64,000 nucleotides of DNA from Aquamicrobium sp. LC103 (GCF_001014615.2 NZ_LBCQ02000016.1:1-64000); one strand, 5' to 3'. Numbered from the stretch's first letter, positions 17,287 to 26,114 are shown. The notes: a model not told the origin generated them from the letters alone. Made by a program: numbers and translations.

Positions 17287-18477
17287 ATGTCCATGGAACT
17301 TGCACTTGCCCGCCCGGAAAGCGGTCCGGCTCGCGGCTCGGAGGCGGTATTTCCCGCGGAGGAGTTCGCAACACGTATCGATCGTATCCAGAAAGCGCTT
17401 GCGCCGCTCGGCGCGGACGGGCTGCTTCTTACCGGTCCTGAAAACATCTTCTGGGCGACTGGCCGACAGACCGCGGGCTATTTCGCTTTCCAGGCGCTGG
17501 TCGTGCCGGCAAATGGCGATCCCGTGCTGCTCGTTCGTCAATTGGAGACGACCGGCGCGCGCGCCTCGACCTGGCTTGCGGACATCCGGGCATGGGAGGA
17601 TGGCGAGGATCCGGCCAGGGCGCTTGGCGCTCTCGTCGCCGAATTGAAGCTGAGGCATCTCGCGATTGAGCGCAACGGGTGGTTTGTGAGCCCTGATCTG
17701 TTCGATCGCATCGCGAGCGAGCTTTTCGGCGCGCGCCTTTCGGACGGCTCGGGGCTGGTGGAGGGATTGCGGCTCGTGAAATCGGCGGCCGAGCTTGCGG
17801 CGATCCGTTTGGCCGCGTCCTATGCCGAGACCGGACTTTCCGCCGCGATCGATGCGTGCCGACCAGGCACCAGCGAAAACGAAGTGTCGGCCGCGATGAT
17901 GGCCGCCGCCATTTCGGCGGGATCGGAAGCCATGGCGATGGAACCGCTCGTTTCTTCCGGGCCGCGCTCCGGCATTCCCCATGCCACATGGCGGCGGCGG
18001 GTGATGCGTGAGGGGGATGGAGTGTTCCTGGAGCTTGCCGCCAGCCGCGATCGCTATCACGCCGCATTGATGCGCAGTGTATGGATCGGGGAGGCGCCCG
18101 CCGACGCGCGGCGCATGATGGACACCGCCCTGCGTGCACTGGACGCCGCTCTGGGCGCGATGCGACCCGGCGTCGCCGGCTCCGCTCCCCATGATGCGGC
18201 GCAGATCGTGATCGACGCCGCCGGACATACCGCGGCCTTTCGCAAGCGCACCGGCTATTCCATCGGGGCCGCTTTCGCGCCCGACTGGGGCGAGGGGGCG
18301 ATCATGTCGCTGTTTTCCAACGTGTCGCGCCTTCTGGAGCCGGGCATGGTCTTCCATCTGCCGGTGACCTTGCGAAGACACGGCGTATTCACCGTGGGCG
18401 CCTCGGAAACCGTTATCGTCACCGAAAACGGCGTCGAGCCGCTTTCCGGCTTGCCGCGAGGGATGACGATCCGCTAG
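17287..18477 (+). CDS. M24-family creatinase/ectoine hydrolase-like protein lacking metal ligands
   Basis: The product is 396 residues with the two-domain creatinase/prolidase fold; the pita-bread domain starts near residue 160. The five metal ligands of true M24 peptidases are mostly gone. The first Asp is Glu in 'FLELAA', the second is Ala in 'YHAALMRSV' and the His is Tyr in 'GYSIG'. 'ASETVIVT' keeps the last Glu. This pattern is that of creatinase and ectoine hydrolase (DoeA), which cleave C-N bonds in small cyclic or amidino compounds without a peptidase metal site. 'PDWGE' after the glycine motif also matches that branch. A ring-opening role in the pxp module is plausible. Confidence 0.85.
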   Translation: MSMELALARPESGPARGSEAVFPAEEFATRIDRIQKALAPLGADGLLLTGPENIFWATGRQTAGYFAFQALVVPANGDPVLLVRQLETTGARASTWLADIRAWEDGEDPARALGALVAELKLRHLAIERNGWFVSPDLFDRIASELFGARLSDGSGLVEGLRLVKSAAELAAIRLAASYAETGLSAAIDACRPGTSENEVSAAMMAAAISAGSEAMAMEPLVSSGPRSGIPHATWRRRVMREGDGVFLELAASRDRYHAALMRSVWIGEAPADARRMMDTALRALDAALGAMRPGVAGSAPHDAAQIVIDAAGHTAAFRKRTGYSIGAAFAPDWGEGAIMSLFSNVSRLLEPGMVFHLPVTLRRHGVFTVGASETVIVTENGVEPLSGLPRGMTIR

Positions 18478-18541
18478 GTCCGAACCCGATCCCTTTTGCA
18501 AGCGAGCGCGGGTATCCCTCCATGCCAGAAAGAAAGCCAAG

Positions 18542-19228
18542 ATGAACTACGTCCTGCCGCCTGCTCTTCCGGCCTCGGTTCCAGTCGCCGGCCGCGACGA
18601 GCGATTTGCTGTCCGCCGCATTTACTGCGTCGGCCGCAACTATGCCGAACATGCCCGTGAAATGGGTCACGACCCGGAGCGTGAACCGCCCTTCTTCTTC
18701 TCCAAGCCGGCTGATTCGCTTCTGACGGACGATCGCGATTTGCCCTATCCGTCGCAGACCGGCGATCTTCATTTCGAGGGGGAGCTGGTCGTCGCGCTCG
18801 GCAAAGGCGCGCGGGACATCGCCGCCGACGATGCGCTGCAATTGGTCTGGGGCTATGCCGCCGGCAACGATTTCACGCGACGCGATCTTCAGGCCGTGGC
18901 CAAGAAGCTGGGACGGCCCTGGGACCTTGCCAAGGGTTTCGACCATTCCGCGGCCTGCGGCAGGCTGCATTCGGTGGCCCAGGTCGGCCATCTCGCAAGC
19001 GGCAGGATCCGGGCGCTCGTGAACGGCGAAGTCCGCCAGGACGGGGATCTGTCCCAGATGATCTGGTCGGTGGCCGAGATCATCGCCACGCTTTCGCAAT
19101 CCGTCGCGCTCGAAGCGGGAGACTTGATCTTCACCGGAACACCCGCTGGTGTCGGCGCCGTGGAACGAGGAGATATCGTGGCGGTGGAGATCGCCGGTCT
19201 CAGTCCGCTGGTCACCGCTATTCGCTGA
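18542..19228 (+). CDS. fumarylacetoacetate hydrolase-family protein
   Basis: The protein is 228 residues, the short form typical of fumarylpyruvate hydrolase and acylpyruvase. The metal-binding HxExE is present as 'LHFEGELVV' near residue 78, followed by '[10 protein letters not shown]' and the family signature 'FTGTPAGVG'. It would hydrolyse or decarboxylate a 2,4-dioxo or related acid. It is the last gene of the rightward pxp/TRAP operon and is followed by an intrinsic terminator. Confidence 0.9.
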   Translation: MNYVLPPALPASVPVAGRDERFAVRRIYCVGRNYAEHAREMGHDPEREPPFFFSKPADSLLTDDRDLPYPSQTGDLHFEGELVVALGKGARDIAADDALQLVWGYAAGNDFTRRDLQAVAKKLGRPWDLAKGFDHSAACGRLHSVAQVGHLASGRIRALVNGEVRQDGDLSQMIWSVAEIIATLSQSVALEAGDLIFTGTPAGVGAVERGDIVAVEIAGLSPLVTAIR

Positions 19229-19296
19229 CCTGCGACGGCTTGTTTGCGACAGCCGCATAATTGCTGCGCCAATCGCCTGCAGGCTGATTGCCGAAC

Positions 19297-19317
19297 CGCC
19301 CCTTCGGGCGTGTTTTT
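19297..19317 (+). terminator. intrinsic terminator of the TRAP/pxpBC operon
   Basis: CGCCC (19297-19301) pairs with GGGCG (19306-19310) over a 4-base loop, directly followed by TGTTTTT. It lies in the convergent gap between the FAH-family gene and the leftward AlkD-like gene. Confidence 0.65.
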
Positions 19318-19326
19318 AACGCGCGA

Positions 19327-20007
19327 TCAAGGGTCGGGCGTCCCTTCGCGCCGGCGAACCATCTCGGCGATCCACAGCGGTGCGTAGGGTGGCGTGCAGC
19401 CGGGCGATGCGGGGTAGTCAATGAGAACGGCTAGCTGCTTTCCGATTCCGATTGCCCGGGCGCGATGTTCCGGATGACGAATGCCGATCTCGGCGAGGCA
19501 ATGGTTCATGGCCCATTGCTTCTCGGCGGGAGCCTGCTTCATTTCGTTTTCGATCTGGCTGAGCAATGCATCGAGGTCGAGGCCTTCCGCGTTCTTGACG
19601 ACTCTCTCGACCGTCAGGCTCCAGCCCGCGCGTCCGACCAGATTGTCGCCGTCCTTCCAGCCGAGACGAAGTTCTTCGCCGTGGCGGCCAGGCTTCACCA
19701 CGTTCACGATGAACCAATCGAGGAGCTTGGGAGATCGGATGTCGTTGACCATCGCGTCGAGCTCGCTCGCTGAAAAGGCCTTCGGCCTGCAGACCAGCGT
19801 CGCGAGAAGGCGAGCGGCGGTGTCGCCTGTGGCCCAAAGCTGAAGCGCGAGTTCTTGTTGCGTCTTCAGACGCTTGGCAAGTGAGCGAAGGTGGGTGAGG
19901 TTGACGCCATGATCGTCGCCGCGGCGCTCGTTGACCGCGCGCATCTTCGGGTCTTCGAGCGTGGCGAGCTCGCGCATCACTTCCTTGGTGGTCGCGCCCG
20001 TCGACAT
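19327..20007 (-). CDS. DNA alkylation repair protein, AlkD-like HEAT-repeat family
   Basis: The product is 226 residues of helical HEAT-like repeats. Diagnostic stretches are 'NLTHLRSLAKRLKTQQELALQLW', shown here in parts, 'GRAGWSLTVERVV', 'KQWAMNHCLAEIGI' and the C-terminal 'GCTPPYAPLWIAEMV'. This branch (COG4912) is related to DNA glycosylases acting on alkylated bases. It is divergent from the RibD-C-like gene and not obviously linked to the neighbouring catabolic modules. Confidence 0.85.
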   Translation of the reverse strand: MSTGATTKEVMRELATLEDPKMRAVNERRGDDHGVNLTHLRSLAKRLKTQQELALQLWATGDTAARLLATLVCRPKAFSASELDAMVNDIRSPKLLDWFIVNVVKPGRHGEELRLGWKDGDNLVGRAGWSLTVERVVKNAEGLDLDALLSQIENEMKQAPAEKQWAMNHCLAEIGIRHPEHRARAIGIGKQLAVLIDYPASPGCTPPYAPLWIAEMVRRREGTPDP

Positions 20008-20247
20008 GATGCTTCCCCATGTTTTCAGCCCGAGAGGTCTCCCGCACCCCGAACGGCTCCATCATAGCCCATGAGCAGCCTGGCAACAAAGCCGCCGAGC
20101 GGACGACATCTCGCGGCCTTCGTCCGGAGAGGCACGCGGATGCCCGTAGGCGAACTGCATATTTTTCCCGTCCGTTGTCGAAAGCGGCCGCGCCCATTCG
20201 TCCTTATTGTGTAGCGCGGGGCCGCAACGGCCCGAAGGAGAATAGAG

Positions 20248-20907
20248 ATGAGGAAGATCATCACTGGTGCATTTGTGAGTCTCGACGGCATCATGCAGGC
20301 GCCGGGCGGGCCGCAGGAAGATCCTACCGGGGGCTTCGAATATGGCGGTTGGGCCGCCCCCTATTTCGACGGTGCAATGGGAGAGGCCGTGGGCGAGATA
20401 TTCGCCGAGCCCTTCGACCTCTTGCTCGGCCGAAAGACCTACGACATTTTCGCTGCGCATTGGCCCTATGTCGGTTCCGACGATCCGATCGGCCCGTTGT
20501 TCGACCGCATCACCAAATATGTCGCGACCAGAAATCCCGATCTAAAGCTTGATTGGCAAAACAGCCAAACGCTCGGCACCGACGTGGTCGCCGCGGTGAC
20601 CAAGCTGAAAGGGGAGGCGGCGCCCAATCTGCTCACTCAAGGCTCGACCGAGTTCCTGCAAACCCTGTTCAGGAACGACCTCGTCGACGAGCTCTACATC
20701 TCGTTTTTTCCGATCGTGCTCGGGAAAGGCAAGAAGTTGTTCGGTCACGGCGCCGTGCCGGGGGCGTTGAAACTCGTCAGTTCCAGGGTTTCTGGTTCCG
20801 GCGTGACGGTCAACAAATACGTTCGCGGCGGCGACATAGTCACAGGCTCATTCGAATTCGAACAGCCGACCGAAGCGGAACTGGAACGGCGCAAAAACCT
20901 GACTTGA
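20248..20907 (+). CDS. dihydrofolate reductase-family (RibD C-terminal domain) protein
   Basis: The protein is 219 residues with the pattern 'KIITGAFVSLDGIMQAPGGPQED' (in two parts), 'LLLGRKTYDIFAAHWP' and 'NLLTQGSTEFLQTLF', typical of RibD-C/YyaP-type reductases found in many bacteria. It is probably an NADPH-dependent reductase; the substrate is unknown. A good AAGGAG site precedes the ATG. It is followed by a strong hairpin. Confidence 0.88.
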   Translation: MRKIITGAFVSLDGIMQAPGGPQEDPTGGFEYGGWAAPYFDGAMGEAVGEIFAEPFDLLLGRKTYDIFAAHWPYVGSDDPIGPLFDRITKYVATRNPDLKLDWQNSQTLGTDVVAAVTKLKGEAAPNLLTQGSTEFLQTLFRNDLVDELYISFFPIVLGKGKKLFGHGAVPGALKLVSSRVSGSGVTVNKYVRGGDIVTGSFEFEQPTEAELERRKNLT

Positions 20908-20994
20908 GGCGGAAGGGAGGCGCTCAGTCATTTCTCCCGATGCAGAGCTTCCCTGAACCTCTTCCCTTCCGCATGAATGCCGTTTGCAGGGAAA

Positions 20995-21020
20995 GACATC
21001 GCCTTCCACAAGGCGATGTC
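20995..21020. terminator. bidirectional hairpin between convergent genes
   Basis: GACATCGCCTT (20995-21005) pairs perfectly with AAGGCGATGTC (21010-21020), an 11-bp stem with a CCAC loop. It lies between the rightward RibD-C-like gene and the leftward small lipoprotein gene and can serve both. Confidence 0.65.
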
Positions 21021-21044
21021 GATCGTGGGGAAGCTACCGCTGCT

Positions 21045-21212
21045 TCAATTGACCACCGCGGCGGGATCGCCCGGCTCCTGAATGGTGCTGGGTGGCGGCG
21101 GTGCCTCGAACGTCCCAGGTTCCGGCGCGCCGCTGGCGGGTTGCGAACTGTTGCACCCGGAAAGCACGAGCATCGCGAGACCGATTGCGGGAAGGACGGC
21201 TTTGTAAAACAT
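21045..21212 (-). CDS. small lipoprotein, 55 residues
   Basis: The predicted product starts at ATG 21212, preceded by AGAGGAAAC as ribosome site. A longer in-frame version from 21290 has no signal-like start. Residues 1-20 form a lipoprotein signal peptide ending in the lipobox LSGC, with Cys20 the lipidated residue. The mature 35 residues are rich in Pro, Ser and Gly ('APPPPSTIQEPG'), so it is probably an unstructured envelope lipoprotein. I recognise no family. Confidence 0.6.
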   Translation of the reverse strand: MFYKAVLPAIGLAMLVLSGCNSSQPASGAPEPGTFEAPPPPSTIQEPGDPAAVVN

Positions 21213-21411
21213 GTTTCCTCTTGGTCTTTGCCCGCCGCCGGTCGCATAGGGCAGAAGGCGACCCGACCGGTCAACCGAACCCGGGCTCAAGTTTGATTTC
21301 GGTCATTCATGATGGGCCGGCCTTCGAGGTTGAATGCGCGAAATCATCGGGCGCGGATCCAGTCGGCCTTCGGTCCGGTCGTCGGCGTCACACGCTGATC
21401 TCTCCATTGAT

Positions 21412-22545
21412 CTAGCGGGCGGCGAGATGGATCTCCTTGCTGAAGGCATTCGTGAACGCCACGCCGCCCTTGTCGTTGGTTGCCTCGGCGAGCACGACGT
21501 CCAGAAACTCGCCCGTGACCCGTGCCACGGCAAAGCCGCCCATGAAGGTGGCCTTGGGCTTGAACAGGTCGATCCCATCGCTCTGATAGATCATCGGCGT
21601 CTCATGCTGATGCCCGTGAAAGAGGCCGATGACATTGTGGTCTTCGATCGCCGCAAGCAGCGCCCGCCTGTCGTCTCCGCTCCACCAATGCGGAGCGCCG
21701 GACCCTTCGGCATCGAACGTATGCCGATCCGGATCCCAATGCTCGGAGGAGAACGCGTCCCAGCCATAGTGCTGGAACAGGATGACTGGTCGACCGTCGC
21801 CGGCATTATCGGCCAAATCCTGCTTCAGCCAGGGAAGACTGTCCGCCGCGCCCCGGGTCTTGTCTCCGCCGAAGCGGTGAAGCTGGACGAGATGCAAGCC
21901 GCCCCAATCCCATGAATAGCAGTCGGACGAGGCATCGTAGTTGCCCGCCGGGACCGGTGGCTTGAAGAACACGCCGGGCCGGTGATTGATTTCCACGTAA
22001 TCGCGAAGTTCGCGGCGATACCAGTCGACATGCGGCGGCGGTCCGTTCTGATCGAGATCGTGATTACCGAGCCCGGCATAAACGGGGAAATGCACCCGGT
22101 CTTCCCCCAGCCCCTGCTGATAGCGGTGGCTGAACTGCAGAAGCTGCGTGCCCTCATCGGGCATGGTTATCTGGCCGCCTCCGTCATCCGTCATGTCGCC
22201 GCCGACGACAAGGCCGGCCGGCGTGGAGATCGATGTTCCTGCGCCGCGAAGCCCCGTCGTCACCCCACCGATTTCGGTCGGCCAGCTGTGTCCGGCGATG
22301 TTGTTCAGCGCAGCGATGTGGCGGAGCAGGTTTTCATCGGTTTTTCCCTCCTCCTGGCAATTTGGACTGAGGCCGGTGGCCATGCGACAGGCATGCACGT
22401 CGGCGGTGAAGAGAAATGTGACGTCGATTGGCGGAATGGGATTTCGCGATTGACCGAAGGACATCGCGGGCAGAAGCCAAGACGCGGTGGCACAGGCGCC
22501 CGCGCCCAGCAATCTTCGCCTGGAAAGTGGTTCGAATCTCCTCAT
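21412..22545 (-). CDS. exported metallophosphoesterase
   Basis: The product is 377 residues with a Tat-like signal (SRRRLLGAGACATASWLLPA). The calcineurin-like motifs are in order: 'FTADVHACRM' near residue 46, 'GDMTDDGG' near 116, 'GLGNHDLD' near 160, 'LFQHYGWD' and 'GLFHGHQHE' towards the C-terminus. This supplies the usual Asp, His and Asn ligands of a dimetal site. The enzyme acts outside the cytoplasm on an unknown phosphoester. A 17-bp palindrome lies just upstream. Confidence 0.88.
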   Translation of the reverse strand: MRRFEPLSRRRLLGAGACATASWLLPAMSFGQSRNPIPPIDVTFLFTADVHACRMATGLSPNCQEEGKTDENLLRHIAALNNIAGHSWPTEIGGVTTGLRGAGTSISTPAGLVVGGDMTDDGGGQITMPDEGTQLLQFSHRYQQGLGEDRVHFPVYAGLGNHDLDQNGPPPHVDWYRRELRDYVEINHRPGVFFKPPVPAGNYDASSDCYSWDWGGLHLVQLHRFGGDKTRGAADSLPWLKQDLADNAGDGRPVILFQHYGWDAFSSEHWDPDRHTFDAEGSGAPHWWSGDDRRALLAAIEDHNVIGLFHGHQHETPMIYQSDGIDLFKPKATFMGGFAVARVTGEFLDVVLAEATNDKGGVAFTNAFSKEIHLAAR

Positions 22546-22566
22546 CCTGGGTTCCCGGCATCCGAC

Positions 22567-22583
22567 TTCGGGATCATCCCGAA
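22567..22583. promoter_or_regulatory. 17-bp palindrome upstream of the metallophosphoesterase gene
   Basis: TTCGGGAT-C-ATCCCGAA is a perfect inverted repeat 21 bp before the start at 22545. It could be an operator or a copy of a dispersed palindromic repeat of the kind common in Rhizobiales intergenic regions. Confidence 0.35.
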
Positions 22584-22758
22584 ATCGTGCTGCGTGTTGA
22601 ACGCCGATTCGGAGGCGGGCTGCGTTCCGGCAACCGTCACTCTGGAAAGTGAGCGACGTCGGGCGTCGTCGCGTATCCTTGCCGGCCTCTGTTCGGCGTC
22701 ATCATACTCAATGGCGTCAGTTAACGCTGGAACTGCGCCGATTGCCAGTCCGAGACGA

Positions 22759-23694
22759 TTAAAGGGCGGGCAGTCCTGCGCCGCACACGGGTACGGTCAC
22801 GGTTTCGCCGGCGGCAACGCTTACCTTGCCCTGTGCGAGCGCAGCCACCGCCGCGGCGCCGCTGAGATCGGCGGCGAGACCAAATTCGAACCACAGCCAG
22901 TCGGCCGCTTCCTGCATGGCGTCGTCTTCGACCAGAACGACCTCGTCGACGACCGAGCGCGTCAGTTCGAACAGTTTTTCATCGGTGCGCCTGCAGGCCA
23001 TGGTCGGCACGCGTGTTGTCACTTGCGCGAGCGTCATGACCTCACCGGCGGCAAGCGAATCGTGAAGCGTCGGCGAGCCGACCGGTTCCACGCCGATCAC
23101 CCGTATCGACTGCTTCAGCGCCTTGAGTGCGACGCCCGCGCCGGTAATGAAGCCTCCGCCGCCGACCGCGATGACCACGACGTCGGTTTCCGGCGCATCC
23201 TCCATGATCTCAAGGCCCACCGTCCCTTGTCCCGCGACGATGAGCGGATCGGCGAAGGAGTGGAAATAGATCGCGCCTTCCCGCCTGGCGAAGTCGAGCG
23301 CGGCTGCATTGGCCTCGTCGAACTCGTTTCCGGCGATGATCGGATTGGCGCCCCATTTGCGGATCTTCTCGATCTTTTCCGGCGTTACGTTGGCGGGCAG
23401 GAAGAGCGTGGCCGGTACGCCGGCGACAAAGGCGCTGCGTGCCACGGCGAGCCCGTGATTACCCCCCGAGGCCGCGACGAGGCCGCGTCGAACTTCATCG
23501 GGAGAAAGCGAAAGCAGCTTGTTCGAGGCTCCCCTTGCCTTGAAGGATCCGGACGGCTGCATGCACTCGAGCTTGAGTTTGAGATTGCCGGCGGTGACTT
23601 CCCGGTGAAGGCCGCTGGCGTCCATCAGCGGCGTGCGCCGTACGAGCGGCCGGATGCGCTGCGATGCTGCCTCGATGTCCGCCAGTTTGATCAT
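22759..23694 (-). CDS. threonine dehydratase-like PLP enzyme (fold type II)
   Basis: The protein is 311 residues from ATG 23694, overlapping the stop of the deacylase gene (TGATG). Lys52 in 'PSGSFKARGASNK' is the PLP lysine, 'AASGGNHGLAVA' binds the carboxylate of the substrate and 'AVGGGGFITG' the phosphate. There is no C-terminal ACT regulatory domain, so it is catabolic. Members of this group act on threonine, serine, hydroxyaspartate or, as EutB, in ectoine utilisation clusters. The products are enamines/imines, which fits the RidA encoded in the divergent operon. Confidence 0.88.
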   Translation of the reverse strand: MIKLADIEAASQRIRPLVRRTPLMDASGLHREVTAGNLKLKLECMQPSGSFKARGASNKLLSLSPDEVRRGLVAASGGNHGLAVARSAFVAGVPATLFLPANVTPEKIEKIRKWGANPIIAGNEFDEANAAALDFARREGAIYFHSFADPLIVAGQGTVGLEIMEDAPETDVVVIAVGGGGFITGAGVALKALKQSIRVIGVEPVGSPTLHDSLAAGEVMTLAQVTTRVPTMACRRTDEKLFELTRSVVDEVVLVEDDAMQEAADWLWFEFGLAADLSGAAAVAALAQGKVSVAAGETVTVPVCGAGLPAL

Positions 23695-24707
23695 CACAGA
23701 ACTCCTTTGAAGGGCGCGGCAACGACGAGGCAACAATTGCCGGGGCGTACCCTGCCGGGCTGCCGTCGGCCGTAGAGGATACCATCCTGTTGATAGGTCA
23801 ACTCGCTCGGCGTCCGTGCCGGATCGTCCGGGAAGTGGATGCGGCCCGCCGGCTGGCCGGCCGAGACCTTTTCGCCGTTGGCGTGGAACGGCTCGAATAT
23901 GCCATCGCCGCTCGCGAAGACATATCCCTTCTCACCCGGAATTTCGAGGATCGTGCGTTCCTCGCGCACGGCGTGAGCCACGGGCCGTTCGATCACGCCG
24001 AAATGGCCGAGCACGTTGCGAATGCCGTTGCGGCAAATCTTCAGCGCCTCGATGCCGACGGTGCCGCCGCCGCCCATTTCGGTGCCTACCGTCGTCAATC
24101 CAGCTCCGACGGAGCTGGCCGTGGAAGTGCGCGTTTCCCCCAGATTGCCGATGACGACGGTCAAGGGAGCATCGAAGGCAAGCACGGCCTCCACGTTGCG
24201 GCGATGATGCTCCTCGCTCGGGGCTGGTTCCACGATGGCGCTGGGGAGAATGTTCAGCGAGGAACCACCCGAATGCAGGTCCACGAAAGCGTCTCCGAGA
24301 GGATAGACCACGTCGTGCATGAAGGCGGAGATTTGTTGCGACAGGGAGCCGGCCGGATCGCCTGGGTAGGTCCTGTTCAGATTGAGGCCGTCGACGGGCG
24401 AGGTGCGTCGCCCGGCCATGACCGCCGGGATGTTGAGCGCCGGAAGAACGATCAGCCGGCCCTGGATGCTTGCCGGGTCGAGATCACGGATCAATTCGCC
24501 CAAGGCGATGGGGCCTTCATATTCGTCGCCATGATTGCCCCCGGTCAGGATGACCGTCGGTCCGCTCCCATTGCTGATGACGGCGAGTGGAATCCGCGTG
24601 GCGCCCCAGGCGTCTTCATGCGGCGAATGCGGGATATTCAATGTCCCGACCTGCTTTCCCTGGCGTTCGAAATCGACCGTCCAAAATGCCGTGCTGCGTC
24701 GCGCCAT
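23694..24707 (-). CDS. succinylglutamate desuccinylase/aspartoacylase-family deacylase (DoeB/EutE-like)
   Basis: The product is 337 residues from ATG 24707, chosen because GGAGGGAAG lies 8 bases upstream; an upstream in-frame start at 24785 lacks one. Zn ligands are visible in 'GGNHGDEYEG' (His and Glu) and 'VDLHSGGSS' (His); the catalytic Glu is in 'GTEMGGGG'. The closest known type is N-alpha-acetyl-diaminobutyrate deacetylase of ectoine degradation, but no ectoine hydrolase (DoeA) pairs with it here. It would release an amino acid from an N-acyl form. It forms an operon with the dehydratase gene. Confidence 0.88.
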   Translation of the reverse strand: MARRSTAFWTVDFERQGKQVGTLNIPHSPHEDAWGATRIPLAVISNGSGPTVILTGGNHGDEYEGPIALGELIRDLDPASIQGRLIVLPALNIPAVMAGRRTSPVDGLNLNRTYPGDPAGSLSQQISAFMHDVVYPLGDAFVDLHSGGSSLNILPSAIVEPAPSEEHHRRNVEAVLAFDAPLTVVIGNLGETRTSTASSVGAGLTTVGTEMGGGGTVGIEALKICRNGIRNVLGHFGVIERPVAHAVREERTILEIPGEKGYVFASGDGIFEPFHANGEKVSAGQPAGRIHFPDDPARTPSELTYQQDGILYGRRQPGRVRPGNCCLVVAAPFKGVL

Positions 24708-24743
24708 ATTCGCAACTTCCCTCCGAATTTCCACAAAATGCAA

Positions 24744-24759
24744 ATTGAGCGTTGTCAAT
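24744..24759. promoter_or_regulatory. candidate LacI-type operator, copy 1
   Basis: ATTGA-GCGTTG-TCAAT has 5-bp inverted arms and contains CGTTGTCA at 24750-24757. The same 8-mer recurs 27 bp away in copy 2. It lies in the divergent gap between the deacylase gene and the deaminase gene. Confidence 0.4.
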
Positions 24760-24769
24760 CGCATCATAA

Positions 24770-24785
24770 ATGATAACGTTGTCAT
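24770..24785. promoter_or_regulatory. candidate LacI-type operator, copy 2
   Basis: ATGATAACGTTGTCAT is a 16-bp palindrome with one mismatched pair, centred on the CG step as in operators of the LacI/GalR family. It lies between the two divergent arms of the amino acid module, whose rightward arm ends in a LacI gene. Confidence 0.5.
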
Positions 24786-24837
24786 AACTCGCCTGTCAGA
24801 GACCTACAAGGGGGCGGGACGCATTCAGAGGGGAGCA

Positions 24838-26109
24838 ATGGGGATTGAAGCGAAGATAGATGGAGCCATCCGCGGCGTGCCGGTCGATCTGCCGGATTTC
24901 TCGGATGACTCGGTCGCGAAACTGGGATGGCGTCCAGAAGCAGGCGATACAGGATTGCCGGTTCTCACGCTCGATCGCGCCGCCTATCTGAACAACGTCG
25001 ACGCCATGTTCACCTATGCGGCAGCGGTGGGAGTGGACATCGCGCCTCATGTTAAAACGCCGATGGCGCCTGCACTCGCCGACGATCTCGCCGCGCGTGG
25101 CGCCTGGGGCCTTACGGTTGCGGATGCGCGCCAGGCGTTCGTGTTTCTGAAGGCCGGGTTTCGCAAGCTGGTTCTCGCCAATCAGATAGGTGGCGCACGC
25201 AGCGGTCAGCGCCTCGGTCGCATGCTCGCCCGGTTTCCGGACGCGGAAATGATCCTGTTTGTCGACGGCGTCGAGGCGCTCGCGGCCGTGAATGCGGCAG
25301 GCGAGGCAGCCGGTCGCCCTCTCGATGTCCTGGTGGAGGTGGGCGGCGCAAGAGCCGGGGCGCGAACGATCGATGACGTCGCCGGCATCGTCTCGGCGGC
25401 GACGCGCGCCTCCTTCGTCCGGCTATCCGGGGTCGCGGCCTATGAAGGGGCGTCGGCCACCGCGGATGCGGATGGAACCCGTCGCGCGATTGCCGGTCTT
25501 CATGCCCTGGCCGGCGAGGCGCTCGCGCTGGTGCGGCAGGCGGAGCCCGGGCGCCGGCTGATCATAAGTTCCGGCGGCTCGTCCTTTTTTGATCTGGTCG
25601 TCGCGGATTTGGCCGAACTGGCGCGCGCGGACGGAAACACCCGGCTTCTGCTTCGCAGCGGCGCGATTTTCTTCCACGACCATGGTGTCTACCGTCGTGG
25701 TCTCGCCGAGCTGGATCGGCGTCGAGGCTTCGCGCCGGCCGGTCTCGGTCCTGCTTCCATGGCGTTCCGGCCTGCCTTGCGGATATGGGCGGAAGTCCTT
25801 TCGCGTCCGGCCGCGACGCTCGCCATCTGCGGCATGGGGATGCGTGACGTTTCCTTCGATCAGGGCTTTCCCGAACCGCTGGCCGCATGGCGCGAGGGGA
25901 GGCGGATCGCTCCTGCGGAAAGAACGGTGCGCAAGCTGAACGACCAGCACGCCTTCCTCGCCATAGCGCCCGACGACGGTCTCGAGGTCGGCGATATCGT
26001 CGAGTTCGGCATATCGCATCCCTGCACCTGCATCGACCGCTGGCGCTGGATATTCGAGCTCGACGAGGCGGGTTCGGTGCGCCGCCTGGTCCCAACCTTC
26101 TTCGGCTGA
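24838..26109 (+). CDS. COG3616 amino acid deaminase / D-threonine aldolase-like PLP enzyme
   Basis: The product is 423 residues from ATG 24838 (GAGGGGAGC upstream). It has the alanine-racemase-like TIM barrel: 'LPVLTLDRAAYLNNVD', then the PLP lysine in 'IAPHVKTPMAPAL', 'GAWGLTVADARQA' and 'KLVLANQIGG'. The metal site of the D-serine dehydratase/D-threonine aldolase C-terminal domain is suggested by 'HPCTCIDRW' (His-x-Cys). It probably deaminates or cleaves a D-3-hydroxy amino acid. It is the first gene of the operon that continues with the amino acid ABC transporter. Confidence 0.85.
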   Translation: MGIEAKIDGAIRGVPVDLPDFSDDSVAKLGWRPEAGDTGLPVLTLDRAAYLNNVDAMFTYAAAVGVDIAPHVKTPMAPALADDLAARGAWGLTVADARQAFVFLKAGFRKLVLANQIGGARSGQRLGRMLARFPDAEMILFVDGVEALAAVNAAGEAAGRPLDVLVEVGGARAGARTIDDVAGIVSAATRASFVRLSGVAAYEGASATADADGTRRAIAGLHALAGEALALVRQAEPGRRLIISSGGSSFFDLVVADLAELARADGNTRLLLRSGAIFFHDHGVYRRGLAELDRRRGFAPAGLGPASMAFRPALRIWAEVLSRPAATLAICGMGMRDVSFDQGFPEPLAAWREGRRIAPAERTVRKLNDQHAFLAIAPDDGLEVGDIVEFGISHPCTCIDRWRWIFELDEAGSVRRLVPTFFG

Positions 26110-26114
26110 CAATC

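Noticed and set aside
22529-22541. GGTTCGAATCTCC, which looks like a tRNA T-arm
   Set aside because: It lies at the start of the metallophosphoesterase coding sequence and has no acceptor, D or anticodon arms around it.
22759-26109. A beta-hydroxyaspartate cycle (Bhc) cluster
   Set aside because: The dehydratase and aldolase-like enzymes belong to the same broad families as BhcB and BhcC. However, the second protein is of the longer COG3616 deaminase type, and the transaminase and iminosuccinate reductase genes are missing.
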